From contig JAFVTI010000047.1 in assembly GCA_017503325.1 (NCBI GenBank), positions 54,194-118,193 on the forward strand: DNA of 64,000 nt, in the 5' to 3' direction. Both the position numbers and the translations under genes were made by a program. The DNA is from Clostridia bacterium (GTDB lineage: Bacteria; Bacillota; Clostridia; Oscillospirales; CAG-272). How positions within the stretch are numbered: the stretch's first letter is position 1; every line of letters begins with the position of its first letter. Of this stretch, positions 51,841-61,501 are shown in pieces. Under the pieces are notes generated by a model. That model was not told where the DNA came from. It made no database searches and saw only the letters and a program-made list of their open reading frames with translations.

Positions 51841-53715
51841 ATGAAGCTTTCAACAAAAATTGCTGTCATCGGTGCGGGTCATGCCGGTGTTGAGGCTGCC
51901 TTGGCCGCTGCACGCATGGGTGTGGACACCGTCCTCTTTACCCTCTCGCTCGACGCCGTTGCCAACATGCCCTGCAATCCTTCCATCGGTGGCACTGCCA
52001 AGGGACACTTGGTCTACGAAATCGACGCCTTGGGTGGCGAAATGGGTCGTGCTGCCGACCGTGTGACGCTCCAATCCCGCACGCTCAATCTCGGCAAGGG
52101 TGCTGCCGTCTATTCCAAGCGCATTCAGGCCGACCGTCGCAAATATCAGCATATCATGAAGCACACGCTGGAGCTGACGCCCAATTTGCGTCTTATCCAA
52201 GCCGAGATCGTGGAGATTCTGACCGATAATGACCCCAATCATCCGCAAATCACGGGTGTCCGCACGCATCTTGGCGAGCTTTGGGAGACCTCTGCCGTCA
52301 TTATCGCAACCGGAACGCACCTTGGCGGTCGCATTTTCGTAGGCGACGTCAACTACGCTGCGGGTCCCGACGGCATGCTGCCCGCCAACGCTCTGACTGA
52401 GTCCTTGCTCTCTCTGGGCGTTAAAATGATGCGCTTCAAGACCGGCACACCCGCGCGCGTCAAGCGTTCGACCATAGATTTCTCGGTGCTTGAGCTGCAG
52501 CCCGGCGAGGACAATCCTCTGCCTTACAGCCAGGACAATGTAGAACATTTGTTCTATTCTATGCAGCAAACGCCCTGTCATATCGTCTACACCAACGAGA
52601 AGACGCATAACGTCATTCTCTCCAATATCAAGCGTTCTGCGCTCTATTCCGGCCAGATCCACGGCACGGGCCCGCGTTATTGCCCCTCGATTGAGGACAA
52701 ATTGGTACGTTTTGCCGATAAACCGCGTCATCAACTCTTCGTCGAGCCCATGGGCGAGGACAATGAAGAAATGTACATTCAAGGCTTTTCCACCTCTCTG
52801 CCGCCCGACGTGCAGTATGAAATGCTGCGCACCTTGAACGGATTTGAGAACGCCGAGATCATGCGCTATGCATATGCGATTGAATACGACTGCGCAGACC
52901 CTTTGCAGATGCTGGCTACGCTGGAATTCAAGCAAATCGGCGGTCTGTACGGAGCCGGCCAATTCAATGGTACTTCCGGCTACGAGGAAGCGGCCGCGCA
53001 GGGGCTTGTGGCGGGCATCAACGCAGCGCGCCGCGTAAAAGGCCTTGACGGCATCATCCTCTCGCGCTCCGAGAGCTATATCGGCACGCTGATCGATGAT
53101 CTTGTGACCAAGGGCACGCACGAGCCCTACCGCATGATGACCTCGCGCTCGGAATACCGTCTGCTTTTGCGTCAGGACAATGCAGACGCACGCCTGACCC
53201 CCATCGGCTACCAAAACGGTCTGATCTCGCAGGAAAGATACAATGCCTTCCTTGAAAAGCAGGAATTGATCAAAAATGAGAAGGAAAGACTTGAAAACAC
53301 GCATATTTCGATGCAAAAGGCCAACGATTTTCTGGCAACCTTCGCTCTGCCGCCCATCAAGTCCGGCTGCTCACTGGCGGATCTTTTGCGCAGACCCGAG
53401 CTGACCTACGCAGATCTTGCACCCGTTGACTCGGCACGTGCACCGCTTGCGCGTCGCGTTCTTGAGACTGTAGAAATCGATATCAAGTATGAAGGCTACA
53501 TCAAACGCGCCTTTGCCGAGGCGCAACGGCAGCAAAAATTAGAGGACAAGCATCTCTCTCCGGACACGGATTACGCCGCCATTCGCGGACTTCGTCTGGA
53601 GGCCGCGCAAAAGCTGAACGCGATCAAGCCCTTGACCATCGGGCAGGCATCTCGCATCAGCGGTGTCAATCCCGCAGACATTTCCGTGCTGCTGATTTGG
53701 CTCGGGCTCAAATAA
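51841..53715 (+). CDS. mnmG: tRNA uridine-5-carboxymethylaminomethyl(34) synthesis enzyme MnmG
   Basis: The 624-residue FAD protein has the dinucleotide motif [17 protein letters not shown], then [21 protein letters not shown] and [10 protein letters not shown], all GidA/MnmG signatures. With MnmE it modifies the wobble uridine of several tRNAs. The usual upstream partner mnmE is not in this window; the upstream side is filled with repeats. It is followed 10 bp later by rsmG. Confidence 0.97.
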   Translation: MKLSTKIAVIGAGHAGVEAALAAARMGVDTVLFTLSLDAVANMPCNPSIGGTAKGHLVYEIDALGGEMGRAADRVTLQSRTLNLGKGAAVYSKRIQADRRKYQHIMKHTLELTPNLRLIQAEIVEILTDNDPNHPQITGVRTHLGELWETSAVIIATGTHLGGRIFVGDVNYAAGPDGMLPANALTESLLSLGVKMMRFKTGTPARVKRSTIDFSVLELQPGEDNPLPYSQDNVEHLFYSMQQTPCHIVYTNEKTHNVILSNIKRSALYSGQIHGTGPRYCPSIEDKLVRFADKPRHQLFVEPMGEDNEEMYIQGFSTSLPPDVQYEMLRTLNGFENAEIMRYAYAIEYDCADPLQMLATLEFKQIGGLYGAGQFNGTSGYEEAAAQGLVAGINAARRVKGLDGIILSRSESYIGTLIDDLVTKGTHEPYRMMTSRSEYRLLLRQDNADARLTPIGYQNGLISQERYNAFLEKQELIKNEKERLENTHISMQKANDFLATFALPPIKSGCSLADLLRRPELTYADLAPVDSARAPLARRVLETVEIDIKYEGYIKRAFAEAQRQQKLEDKHLSPDTDYAAIRGLRLEAAQKLNAIKPLTIGQASRISGVNPADISVLLIWLGLK

Positions 53716-53725
53716 AGGAGGCATT

Positions 53726-54451
53726 ATGGAGCAGTTTTTTGAGGTTTTTGATAGAGTTTTTGCTCAAAACGGGCTTTTAGAATACGCAACCGACCAAAAT
53801 AAGCAAACGTACGCCTCACTTTGCAATCACATTTTAGAGGTCAACAAGGTTCACAATCTGACCGCAATTCGCGACGTACCCGGCGTGATCACCAAGCACT
53901 TTGCCGATTCCTTGACCATTGCGCCGCATATTTCTCAAAACGCCACGGTCATTGACGTCGGCACGGGCGGCGGATTTCCGACACTGCCGCTTGCAGTCGC
54001 TCGCCCCGACTTGAAAATCACAGCCATCGACAGCACGGCAAAAAAGATCGCGCACGTGCAAAGCACCGCGCACCTGTTCGGCATTGACAACGTGACTGCA
54101 CTGACCGGCCGTGCCGAGGAGCTTGCACAAACAAAAATGCGTGAAAGCTTTGACTATGCAACGGCGCGCGCCGTTTCTGAGCTGCGGATTCTGTGCGAAA
54201 TTACGTTACCGTTTGTGAAGGTCGGCGGATATCTGATCGCGATGAAGGGCGCGTCCGGCCAAAAGGAGCTGCAGGACGCCAAAAACGCCATCCAAAAGCT
54301 TGGTGGCGTACTTGAAACCGAAAAGCATCTTGTGCTGATCGACGAGAACGGCAATTCGGAGGAAAGATATTTGTTTTTGATCAAAAAAGTTGCGCACACG
54401 CCGCAAAATTTCCCGCGTCAATATTCTCAAATCTTAAAAAAGCCGCTATAA
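53726..54451 (+). CDS. rsmG: 16S rRNA (guanine(527)-N7)-methyltransferase
   Basis: The 241-residue GidB-type protein has NLTAIRDVPGVITKHFADSL and the SAM motif VIDVGTGGGFPTLPLAVARP, followed by VTALTGRAEELAQ. It methylates G527 of 16S rRNA. AAAGGAGG precedes the ATG, and a terminator follows. mnmG-rsmG is the standard order next to the chromosome partition genes. Confidence 0.96.
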   Translation: MEQFFEVFDRVFAQNGLLEYATDQNKQTYASLCNHILEVNKVHNLTAIRDVPGVITKHFADSLTIAPHISQNATVIDVGTGGGFPTLPLAVARPDLKITAIDSTAKKIAHVQSTAHLFGIDNVTALTGRAEELAQTKMRESFDYATARAVSELRILCEITLPFVKVGGYLIAMKGASGQKELQDAKNAIQKLGGVLETEKHLVLIDENGNSEERYLFLIKKVAHTPQNFPRQYSQILKKPL

Positions 54452-54470
54452 AACAGCGGCTTTTTCTTTT
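54435..54470 (+). terminator. Terminator after rsmG
   Basis: AAAAAGCCGCT and AGCGGCTTTTT form the stem, so the partition genes downstream are transcribed separately. Confidence 0.88.
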
Positions 54471-54578
54471 ATTTATTCGCAGTTTGTGACGTAATCGGCA
54501 ACAATGATGCCAATTGTATCCGATATCCGCCGTATCGCGACATTTCATGCCTCAACAAAATGCTGCACGTGCGCATGT

Positions 54579-54584
54579 TATAAT
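54579..54584 (+). promoter_or_regulatory. Extended -10 promoter of the Noc-like gene
   Basis: TGTTATAAT provides an extended -10 element 30 bp upstream of the start; no good -35 box is seen. Confidence 0.5.
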
Positions 54585-54613
54585 CGTTAAAAATAAAGTG
54601 AGGTATGATACTC

Positions 54614-55132
54614 ATGGATATACAGGATTTAATAAACCGTCTGAACAAGCATGACATGGACATGTTTGAGCAAGCAACTGTCATGCACACGATCTGCACA
54701 CAACATCATATTACACAAGGTGCGCTCGCGAAAATGCTCCACATCAGTCAGTCCAATATTGGAAATAAAATCAGACTTTTGCAATTTGACAGTAGTGAAC
54801 GGATTCAGATTCTCAAATATGGATTATCGGAACGTCATGCGCGCACGCTTTTGCGCATTTCGCCGCCAAAAAGAGCCAAATTGATAGAAACCGTCGGAAA
54901 TATGCACCTGACAGTACAGCAAACCGAGGAACTCGTCGAAAAATACGTGCGCGGCTTCGATTCCGAGATAGCTGTTTCTACAAGAGTAAGCGAGTCTGAT
55001 TCTGTCAGAAATTATATATCAGACATTCAATCCGGCGCAGATCGTTTAAGAATGCTTGGGCACAAGGTATCAATTTTGACAGAAACTTACGAAACTCATC
55101 ACAAAATCACCTTGTTGATCAAAACCGGTTAG
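54614..55132 (+). CDS. Noc/ParB-family protein lacking the N-terminal CTPase domain
   Basis: The 172-residue protein matches the central HTH of Noc/Spo0J (residues 30-112: LAKMLHISQSNIGNKIRLL and GLSERHARTLL). It also matches the Noc C-terminal dimerisation region (131-171: VRNYISDIQSGADRLRMLGH). It has no N-terminal ParB/Srx domain, so the GERRxRA CTP-binding motif and the amphipathic membrane-targeting helix of Noc are missing. It occupies the noc position between rsmG and parA. The start at 54614 is preferred, as the GAGG site lies 10 bases upstream but too close to the ATG at 54605. Nucleoid occlusion by clamp formation is not expected; a site-bound modulator at parS or a Noc-type site is inferred. 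Confidence 0.85.
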   Translation: MDIQDLINRLNKHDMDMFEQATVMHTICTQHHITQGALAKMLHISQSNIGNKIRLLQFDSSERIQILKYGLSERHARTLLRISPPKRAKLIETVGNMHLTVQQTEELVEKYVRGFDSEIAVSTRVSESDSVRNYISDIQSGADRLRMLGHKVSILTETYETHHKITLLIKTG

Positions 55133-55136
55133 TACA

Positions 55137-55152
55137 TGTTTCACGTGAAACA
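55137..55152. promoter_or_regulatory. parS site 1
   Basis: TGTTTCACGTGAAACA, an exact match to the parS consensus, 4 bp after the Noc-like stop codon. Confidence 0.97.
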
Positions 55153-55171
55153 TGTTTACTTGCGCTTTGTA

Positions 55172-55187
55172 TGTTTCACGTGAAACA
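55172..55187. promoter_or_regulatory. parS site 2
   Basis: TGTTTCACGTGAAACA, an exact consensus. Confidence 0.97.
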
Positions 55188-55207
55188 TTGGCAGGCGAAT
55201 CAGGATA

Positions 55208-55223
55208 CGTTTCACGTGAAACA
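55208..55223. promoter_or_regulatory. parS site 3
   Basis: CGTTTCACGTGAAACA, one outer mismatch. Confidence 0.93.
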
Positions 55224-55242
55224 TTGTTTCAAGGTGTCTACA

Positions 55243-55258
55243 TGTTCCACGTGAAACA
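55243..55258. promoter_or_regulatory. parS site 4
   Basis: TGTTCCACGTGAAACA, within the accepted TGTTNCACGTGAAACA consensus. Confidence 0.96.
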
Positions 55259-55276
55259 TATTCATACCGATTTTTG

Positions 55277-55292
55277 CGTTTCACGTGAAACA
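55277..55292. promoter_or_regulatory. parS site 5
   Basis: CGTTTCACGTGAAACA, the same variant as site 3. Spacing between successive sites is 34-36 bp throughout. Confidence 0.93.
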
Positions 55293-55328
55293 TTTTCAGA
55301 AAATATACAAAATATCTTCCTAAAACTA

Positions 55329-55357
55329 TTGCATTTGGCCTGCTTCCGTGGTATAAT
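55329..55357 (+). promoter_or_regulatory. Promoter of parA-parB
   Basis: TTGCAT, 17-bp spacer, TATAAT, starting 37 bp after the last parS. Spreading ParB could repress it. Confidence 0.8.
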
Positions 55358-55392
55358 AGTCGCAGAATATTTTTTGGAGGTATATAGATCCC

Positions 55393-56154
55393 ATGGGAAA
55401 AATCATTTCTTTTTGTAACCAGAAAGGCGGCGTCGGCAAGACCACTTCTGCCGTCAACATTGCCGCTTCTCTCGGCATTCTGGGTTACAAAGTCCTTTTA
55501 ATTGACCTGGACCCCCAGGGCAACGCGACCAGCGGCGCAGGTATTGCAAAGAAGATCCTGAAGCTGTCCATCAATGACGTTCTGACCGCTGATGTTCCGA
55601 TGCAGGATGCAATTATTGAGACCGAATACGAGAATTTGCATCTCGTCCCCACCAATATTGCGCTCGCAGGTGCTGAATTTGAGCTTTTCCAGCACGAAAA
55701 CAGCGAATATCGTATGAAAGAGGCTCTGGAGCCCATCAAACCCAACTACGATTACGTCATTATCGATTGCCCGCCCTCTCTGGGTATGCTGACCGTAAAT
55801 GCTATGGCGGCAAGTGACGGCGTCGTTATCCCCATGCAGTGCGAGTTTTACGCACTCGAGGGCTTGTCCCAGCTGATGATCACGGTAGGCAGAATCAAGT
55901 CGCACTACAACAACAATCTGACGGTTACCGGCATTCTGATCACCATGTACAACGCAAGATTGTTGCTTTCCCAGCAGGTTATGAGCGAATTACGCCGTCA
56001 CTATGCGGACAAGCTGTTCACATCTCCGATTTCCCGTAGCGTCAAGGTATCCGAGGCTCCCGGCTTCGGCATGCCCGTTTACTATCATGACAAGCGCAAT
56101 AAGGGTGCCGCAGAGTATTTGGCATGTGCCAAAGAGCTCGCATCCAGAATTTAA
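55393..56154 (+). CDS. parA: Chromosome partition ATPase ParA (Soj)
   Basis: The 253-residue ATPase has the deviant Walker A KGGVGKTT (residues 11-18), LIDLDPQGNAT and VIIDCPPSLGMLTVNA. Soj-type ParA works with ParB at parS and, in Firmicutes, also regulates DnaA. GGAGG precedes the ATG with somewhat long spacing. parB follows 17 bp downstream. Confidence 0.97.
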   Translation: MGKIISFCNQKGGVGKTTSAVNIAASLGILGYKVLLIDLDPQGNATSGAGIAKKILKLSINDVLTADVPMQDAIIETEYENLHLVPTNIALAGAEFELFQHENSEYRMKEALEPIKPNYDYVIIDCPPSLGMLTVNAMAASDGVVIPMQCEFYALEGLSQLMITVGRIKSHYNNNLTVTGILITMYNARLLLSQQVMSELRRHYADKLFTSPISRSVKVSEAPGFGMPVYYHDKRNKGAAEYLACAKELASRI

Positions 56155-56171
56155 GGGAGGTTTTTGAGAAA

Positions 56172-57071
56172 ATGGCGAGAAAACAAGGCGGACTTGGCAG
56201 AAATTTTTACGAAATTCTTGACGATAATATGCTCGAGACCAAAAAGGACTCGATCACAAAGCTGCGTGTTTCGGATATTGAGCCCAGACGCGACCAGCCC
56301 AGAAAGGATTTTGACATGGAGCCCCTGCAGGCTCTGGCGGATTCCGTTGCCGAATACGGCGTGCTCGTGCCTCTGATCGTACGCGAAAACGCAATTTCCT
56401 CGAATACTTACGAGATCATTGCGGGCGAACGCCGTTGGAGAGCCGCAAAAATGGCGGGCATTACCGAGGTTCCCGTTGTCATTATGGACAGCGACGACAT
56501 GAAGACCTCTGAGATCGCGCTGATCGAGAACGTACAAAGACAGGATCTCAATCCAGTTGAAGAAGCATTTGCTTACCAGGCGCTGATCGACAGATACGGC
56601 TGCACGCAGGATGAGGTGGCAAGAAAGGTTGGCAAGAACCGTTCTACCATTACCAATATGCTCCGTTTGCTGGAGCTGCCCGATGAAGCACTTGAGCTGC
56701 TCAAAAAGGGCGACATCTCCGGCGGTCACGCAAGAGCATTGCTCGGACTTGACGACGAGGCGCAGATCATTGATTTGGCGCACAAAATTGCGGAAAAGGA
56801 CTATTCCGTACGCGAAACCGAGCGCATCGTGCGTCTTTTCAAGGCTCGCGCAGAAGCAAGCGAGGAGCCCGAGGAGATCGACGAATCGGATTCTCAGCGC
56901 AAGGTCTATATGAAGGATCTGGAGCGCCGCGTGATGCACACGCTTGGCAGAAAGGTCAGAATTGCGCGCGTTGCCAAGAAGAAGATCGTGGAGCTGTCCT
57001 ATGAGGACGACCAGGATCTCGAAGAAATCATCAAAATCCTCTGCGGAAACGACTTTTTTGCAGAAATCTAA
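56172..57071 (+). CDS. parB: Chromosome partition protein ParB (Spo0J), CTPase
   Basis: The 299-residue protein has the ParB N-domain with GERRWRA (residues 85-91, CTP binding) and ENVQRQDLNPVEEA, the HTH (CTQDEVARKVGKNRSTITNMLRLL), and a C-terminal dimerisation region. It loads at parS, spreads as a CTP-dependent clamp and recruits SMC. The start at 56172 follows AAGGGAGG. The complete CTPase domain contrasts with the truncated Noc-like paralog upstream. Confidence 0.97.
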   Translation: MARKQGGLGRNFYEILDDNMLETKKDSITKLRVSDIEPRRDQPRKDFDMEPLQALADSVAEYGVLVPLIVRENAISSNTYEIIAGERRWRAAKMAGITEVPVVIMDSDDMKTSEIALIENVQRQDLNPVEEAFAYQALIDRYGCTQDEVARKVGKNRSTITNMLRLLELPDEALELLKKGDISGGHARALLGLDDEAQIIDLAHKIAEKDYSVRETERIVRLFKARAEASEEPEEIDESDSQRKVYMKDLERRVMHTLGRKVRIARVAKKKIVELSYEDDQDLEEIIKILCGNDFFAEI

Positions 57072-57092
57072 CATTTTTACGGAGAAATTATC

Positions 57093-58373
<1,281 letters not shown>

Positions 58374-58391
58374 TTACAGACCAAATTTGCA

Positions 58392-58403
58392 GAACACGCG
58401 TTC
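58392..58403. promoter_or_regulatory. LexA/DinR-type SOS box 1
   Basis: GAACACGCGTTC fits the Gram-positive GAAC-N4-GTTC LexA core, 44 bp before the next start codon. Confidence 0.7.
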
Positions 58404-58411
58404 TATTTTCA

Positions 58412-58423
58412 GAACATTCGTTC
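58412..58423. promoter_or_regulatory. LexA/DinR-type SOS box 2
   Basis: GAACATTCGTTC, a second GAAC-N4-GTTC core exactly 20 bp (about two helical turns) after the first, inside a 20-bp direct repeat (58391-58430). Confidence 0.7.
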
Positions 58424-58446
58424 TATTTTAAGAAAGGAGGACTTCA

Positions 58447-59148
58447 ATGTCCGGATTTTCGCGCATACTGATCAATCTGAGCAAAGACGCCTCCGCACAG
58501 CCATCTCTGCTTGAGGAGCTCTGGGCATATATTACGGAAAAGTATCTGACGCTAGACGTCTCGATGTATCAGAATCTTGATATCGATCTGGGACGCGGCG
58601 GCGTGATCAATCTGTCTTGGGCGATCATCGCACTGTGTCTTGGCATGGTTCTGGCCGCCATTCTGGGCGTTTACGAGAAAAAAGGCCTTGGTGAGTTCGT
58701 GCGCAAGCTGATCTACGAGGAATGCCACACGCCCGAGACCGCAAAAACGCTTTACGAGCTTGGATTTCACAAAAACGCAGCCGTGCGCGGTGCTTTGCGC
58801 AACGGCTCGCTTTCCAAGGTAGTCGTCTGCACGCAGAAAAAGGAGTATGACGACGCCATCGCGCAAAAAAAGGCCGAATACGAGCAAAACGCCTCCAAGG
58901 ACGACCCCGCTTTTCGCAGCTTGGCGTATAAGATCAATTACCAAACGGACACGTTTTACATTCCAAAGGACGCGTCCTACGCAGCCGACGTCCGTTACGA
59001 TAAAAGAGGCTCGGGCTGGCTCTCGGTTCTTGCCGTGGCCGTGCTTTCGGTGCTGATCGCGCTGTTTATCATCTTTATTCTTCCGGATATGCTGCAAATG
59101 CTGGATAACTTTATCGGACTGCTCAAGCCCGAGGCCAACTACCATTGA
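58447..59148 (+). CDS. Hypothetical membrane protein of a LexA-boxed operon
   Basis: The 233-residue protein has two membrane helices (about residues 56-74 and 192-214) that flank a soluble domain rich in Lys, Ala and Tyr with a helical middle (ECHTPETAKTLYELGFHKNAAV). No family is recognised. AAGGAGG lies before the ATG, and two SOS-type boxes lie just upstream. It is followed 18 bp later by a class I amidotransferase-like hydrolase and then rarA, so a DNA-damage-linked role is possible but unproven. Confidence 0.75.
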   Translation: MSGFSRILINLSKDASAQPSLLEELWAYITEKYLTLDVSMYQNLDIDLGRGGVINLSWAIIALCLGMVLAAILGVYEKKGLGEFVRKLIYEECHTPETAKTLYELGFHKNAAVRGALRNGSLSKVVVCTQKKEYDDAIAQKKAEYEQNASKDDPAFRSLAYKINYQTDTFYIPKDASYAADVRYDKRGSGWLSVLAVAVLSVLIALFIIFILPDMLQMLDNFIGLLKPEANYH

Positions 59149-59166
59149 TTTTCTAAGGAGATTTCT

Positions 59167-59850
59167 ATGAAAAGACCCATGATAGGCATCACCTGCTCCA
59201 AAACCTCCGAGGGAAAGATCGCCATGAGTCAGAATTACCTCAATTCCGTATGGGAGGCAGGTGCCGTTCCCGTCTTTTTGGCGTACACCGAGGAAGAGGA
59301 AAAGCTGGCGGAATACGCACGGGTATTCGACGGATTTTTGTTTGGAGGCGGCGACGATATGGACCCCAAGCTCTACGGCGAGGAGAAAATGTTTGACAGC
59401 GTGGAGATCGATGCCGACCGCGACGCGTTCGAGCTGGCACTCTACCGCCACGTCAAGCCCACCAATAAGCCTATTTTGGGTATTTGCCGCGGTATTCAGC
59501 TGCTCAACGTGGCCGAGGGCGGCTCTCTGTACCAGCACATTGACGGGCACAGACAAAGCGATCCCGGCACCACCACACAGCAAAAGACCTTGATTTACAA
59601 GGATTCCTTGCTGTATTCTCTGATCGAGACAACCGCGCTTTCGGTCAACACCTTCCACCATCAGAACGTAAAGGCTCTTGCACCCACGCTGACGGCAGAC
59701 GCCGAAAGTGAGGACGGTTATATCGAGGCCGTGCACATGGAAGGGCACCCCTTCTACCTTGGCGTGCAGTGGCACCCCGAGATCTTCCGCACACAGAGCC
59801 CCGAAATGCAAAGGGTATTTGCGGCGTTTGTAGGCGCATCCCGGAGCTGA
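59167..59850 (+). CDS. Gamma-glutamyl-gamma-aminobutyrate hydrolase-like protein (peptidase C26)
   Basis: The 227-residue class I amidotransferase-fold protein has GGGDDMDPKLYGEE, the nucleophile elbow GICRGIQLLN (Cys107), and QWHPEIF (His203, Glu205). Relatives cleave gamma-glutamyl amides such as gamma-glutamyl-GABA in putrescine catabolism, but the substrate here is open. It is 4 bp ahead of rarA; a metabolic gene inside a possible SOS operon is odd. Confidence 0.88.
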   Translation: MKRPMIGITCSKTSEGKIAMSQNYLNSVWEAGAVPVFLAYTEEEEKLAEYARVFDGFLFGGGDDMDPKLYGEEKMFDSVEIDADRDAFELALYRHVKPTNKPILGICRGIQLLNVAEGGSLYQHIDGHRQSDPGTTTQQKTLIYKDSLLYSLIETTALSVNTFHHQNVKALAPTLTADAESEDGYIEAVHMEGHPFYLGVQWHPEIFRTQSPEMQRVFAAFVGASRS

Positions 59851-59854
59851 ACTT

Positions 59855-61072
59855 ATGAAAAATATGCAACTGGCGGACATTCTCCGCCCCAAAACGCTGG
59901 ATGAGATCGTAGGGCAAGAGCACCTGTTCGGGCCTCGCGGCGTTGTCAGACGCATGATTGCAGGCGGCAGGATCACCAACATGATCTTTTTCGGCCCTCC
60001 CGGCACGGGAAAGACCACGGCTGCCTCTGCCATCGCGGCTGCGTCGGGCATGCAGTTCCGCAAGCTCAACGCCACGCACGCATCCACGCAGGATATCAAA
60101 GATATCATCGCCGAGACCAACAATATTTTCGGCTCGGGCGGGATTCTTTTGTATCTCGACGAGATCCAGTATTTCAACAGAAAACAGCAGCAGACGCTGC
60201 TGGAGTATATGGAGGACGGCAGAATCACGCTGATCGCCTCCACCACCGAAAACCCCCATTTTTACGTGTATAACGCGATCATTTCGCGCTCGTCGCTGTT
60301 TGAATTCAAGCCCGTACCGCCCGAAAGCGGTGCAGTCATGCTCAGACGCGCGCTGAATTACCTCAACGAGGAGCACGGAACCAATAAGACCGCCTCGGAC
60401 GAGCTGCTTTGCTACGTGGCAAAGGCCGCGGGGGGTGACGTCAGACGCGCGATTGGCCTGTTTGAGAACGCATTTTTCTCGGCAGACGACGAGATTTTGC
60501 GTGAGCATGCGGACGCGTTCAAGAGCGGCATCGGAAATTATGGTGACGACGCGCATTACGACCTGCTCTCCTGCCTGCAAAAGTCGATCCGCGGCTCAGA
60601 TCCCGACGCAGCGGCGTTTTATACCGCCAAATTGCTGGACGCGGGCGAGCTGATCTCGGTTTGCAGACGCCTGCAGGTGATCGCAAGCGAGGATATCGGT
60701 GCGGCTTATCCCATGGCAGCGGTGATTACAAGAGCCTGCTGCGAGTCGGCCAAGGAGCTTGGCATGCCCGAGGCGAGAATTCCGCTTGGGAATGCGGCGA
60801 TCATTCTGGCAACGTCGCCCAAATCCAACGCCACGCATCTGGCTCTGGATGCAGCGCTGGAGGACGTGCGGGCAGGCAAGGGGAATGATATTCCCGAGCA
60901 TTTGCAAAGCCCGCTGAATAAGGGATATAAATACCCGCACGATTTCCCGAATCATTACGTAAATCAACAGTATCTGCCCAATGATCTCAAGGACAGAAAG
61001 TATTATACTCCCGCGCAGAATAAGACCGAGCAGGCCGCGGCGGAGTATTGGAAGAAGATCAAAGGGAACTGA
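59855..61072 (+). CDS. rarA: Replication-associated recombination protein RarA (MgsA family)
   Basis: The 405-residue AAA+ ATPase has Walker A GPPGTGKTT, Walker B LLYLDEIQYFN, the sensor LIASTTENPHF, and the C-terminal tetramerisation domain (KLLDAGELISVCRRLQVIASEDIG). RarA acts at stalled replication forks. The ribosome-binding site lies in the end of the previous gene, so it is translationally linked. The two LexA boxes at 58.4 kb probably control it. Confidence 0.95.
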   Translation: MKNMQLADILRPKTLDEIVGQEHLFGPRGVVRRMIAGGRITNMIFFGPPGTGKTTAASAIAAASGMQFRKLNATHASTQDIKDIIAETNNIFGSGGILLYLDEIQYFNRKQQQTLLEYMEDGRITLIASTTENPHFYVYNAIISRSSLFEFKPVPPESGAVMLRRALNYLNEEHGTNKTASDELLCYVAKAAGGDVRRAIGLFENAFFSADDEILREHADAFKSGIGNYGDDAHYDLLSCLQKSIRGSDPDAAAFYTAKLLDAGELISVCRRLQVIASEDIGAAYPMAAVITRACCESAKELGMPEARIPLGNAAIILATSPKSNATHLALDAALEDVRAGKGNDIPEHLQSPLNKGYKYPHDFPNHYVNQQYLPNDLKDRKYYTPAQNKTEQAAAEYWKKIKGN

Positions 61073-61079
61073 GTGCCAA

Positions 61080-61435
61080 GATTGCGGGAGCAAGCCCCCG
61101 CCCTACGGGCAACCCTCACCCAAATGAACACCCCAAACTCACGAAAGTTTCGCTCGAGCCTTTTCAAAGGCTCGCAGGTCGAGGGCGGCGCCCTCGTCGC
61201 GCCCGCAGGCGCGAAACCTTTCACTCGCCGTTCTTTTTGGTACTTTTTCTTGCGGCTACATAGCCAAGAAAAAGTACGGAATGAATTAGGACGTGTAACA
61301 TTGAGGAAAGCCTCTCCGTTCTTTTTTTGAGCAAGTAGCCGCAAAAAAAGAACCAAAAAAACGGCGTTTTTCGGGGCTCTGCCCCGTACCCCGCAAACTT
61401 TTGAAAAAGTTTGATCAAAACTTTCATCCTGTGAG
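61080..61435. repeat. Repeat cluster between rarA and glnN
   Basis: This region contains the GCGGGAGCAAGCCCCCGCCC arm of the 6.5-kb palindrome (61083-61105), a family C block in inverted orientation (61137-61270) and another in direct orientation (61308-61435). A hairpin GGGTT-GCTT-AACCC lies at 61449-61462 beyond it. No gene is supported between 61073 and 61501. Confidence 0.82.
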
Positions 61436-61501
61436 AGTGGCCAGTTGAGGGTTGCTTAACCCATTTTTCATCCGATTTTTATAAAATTGAAGGATAAAAC
61501 C

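Noticed and set aside
55137..55292. The regular palindromes considered as a CRISPR or operator array
   Set aside because: Each unit is a parS match, and the location next to parA explains them fully.
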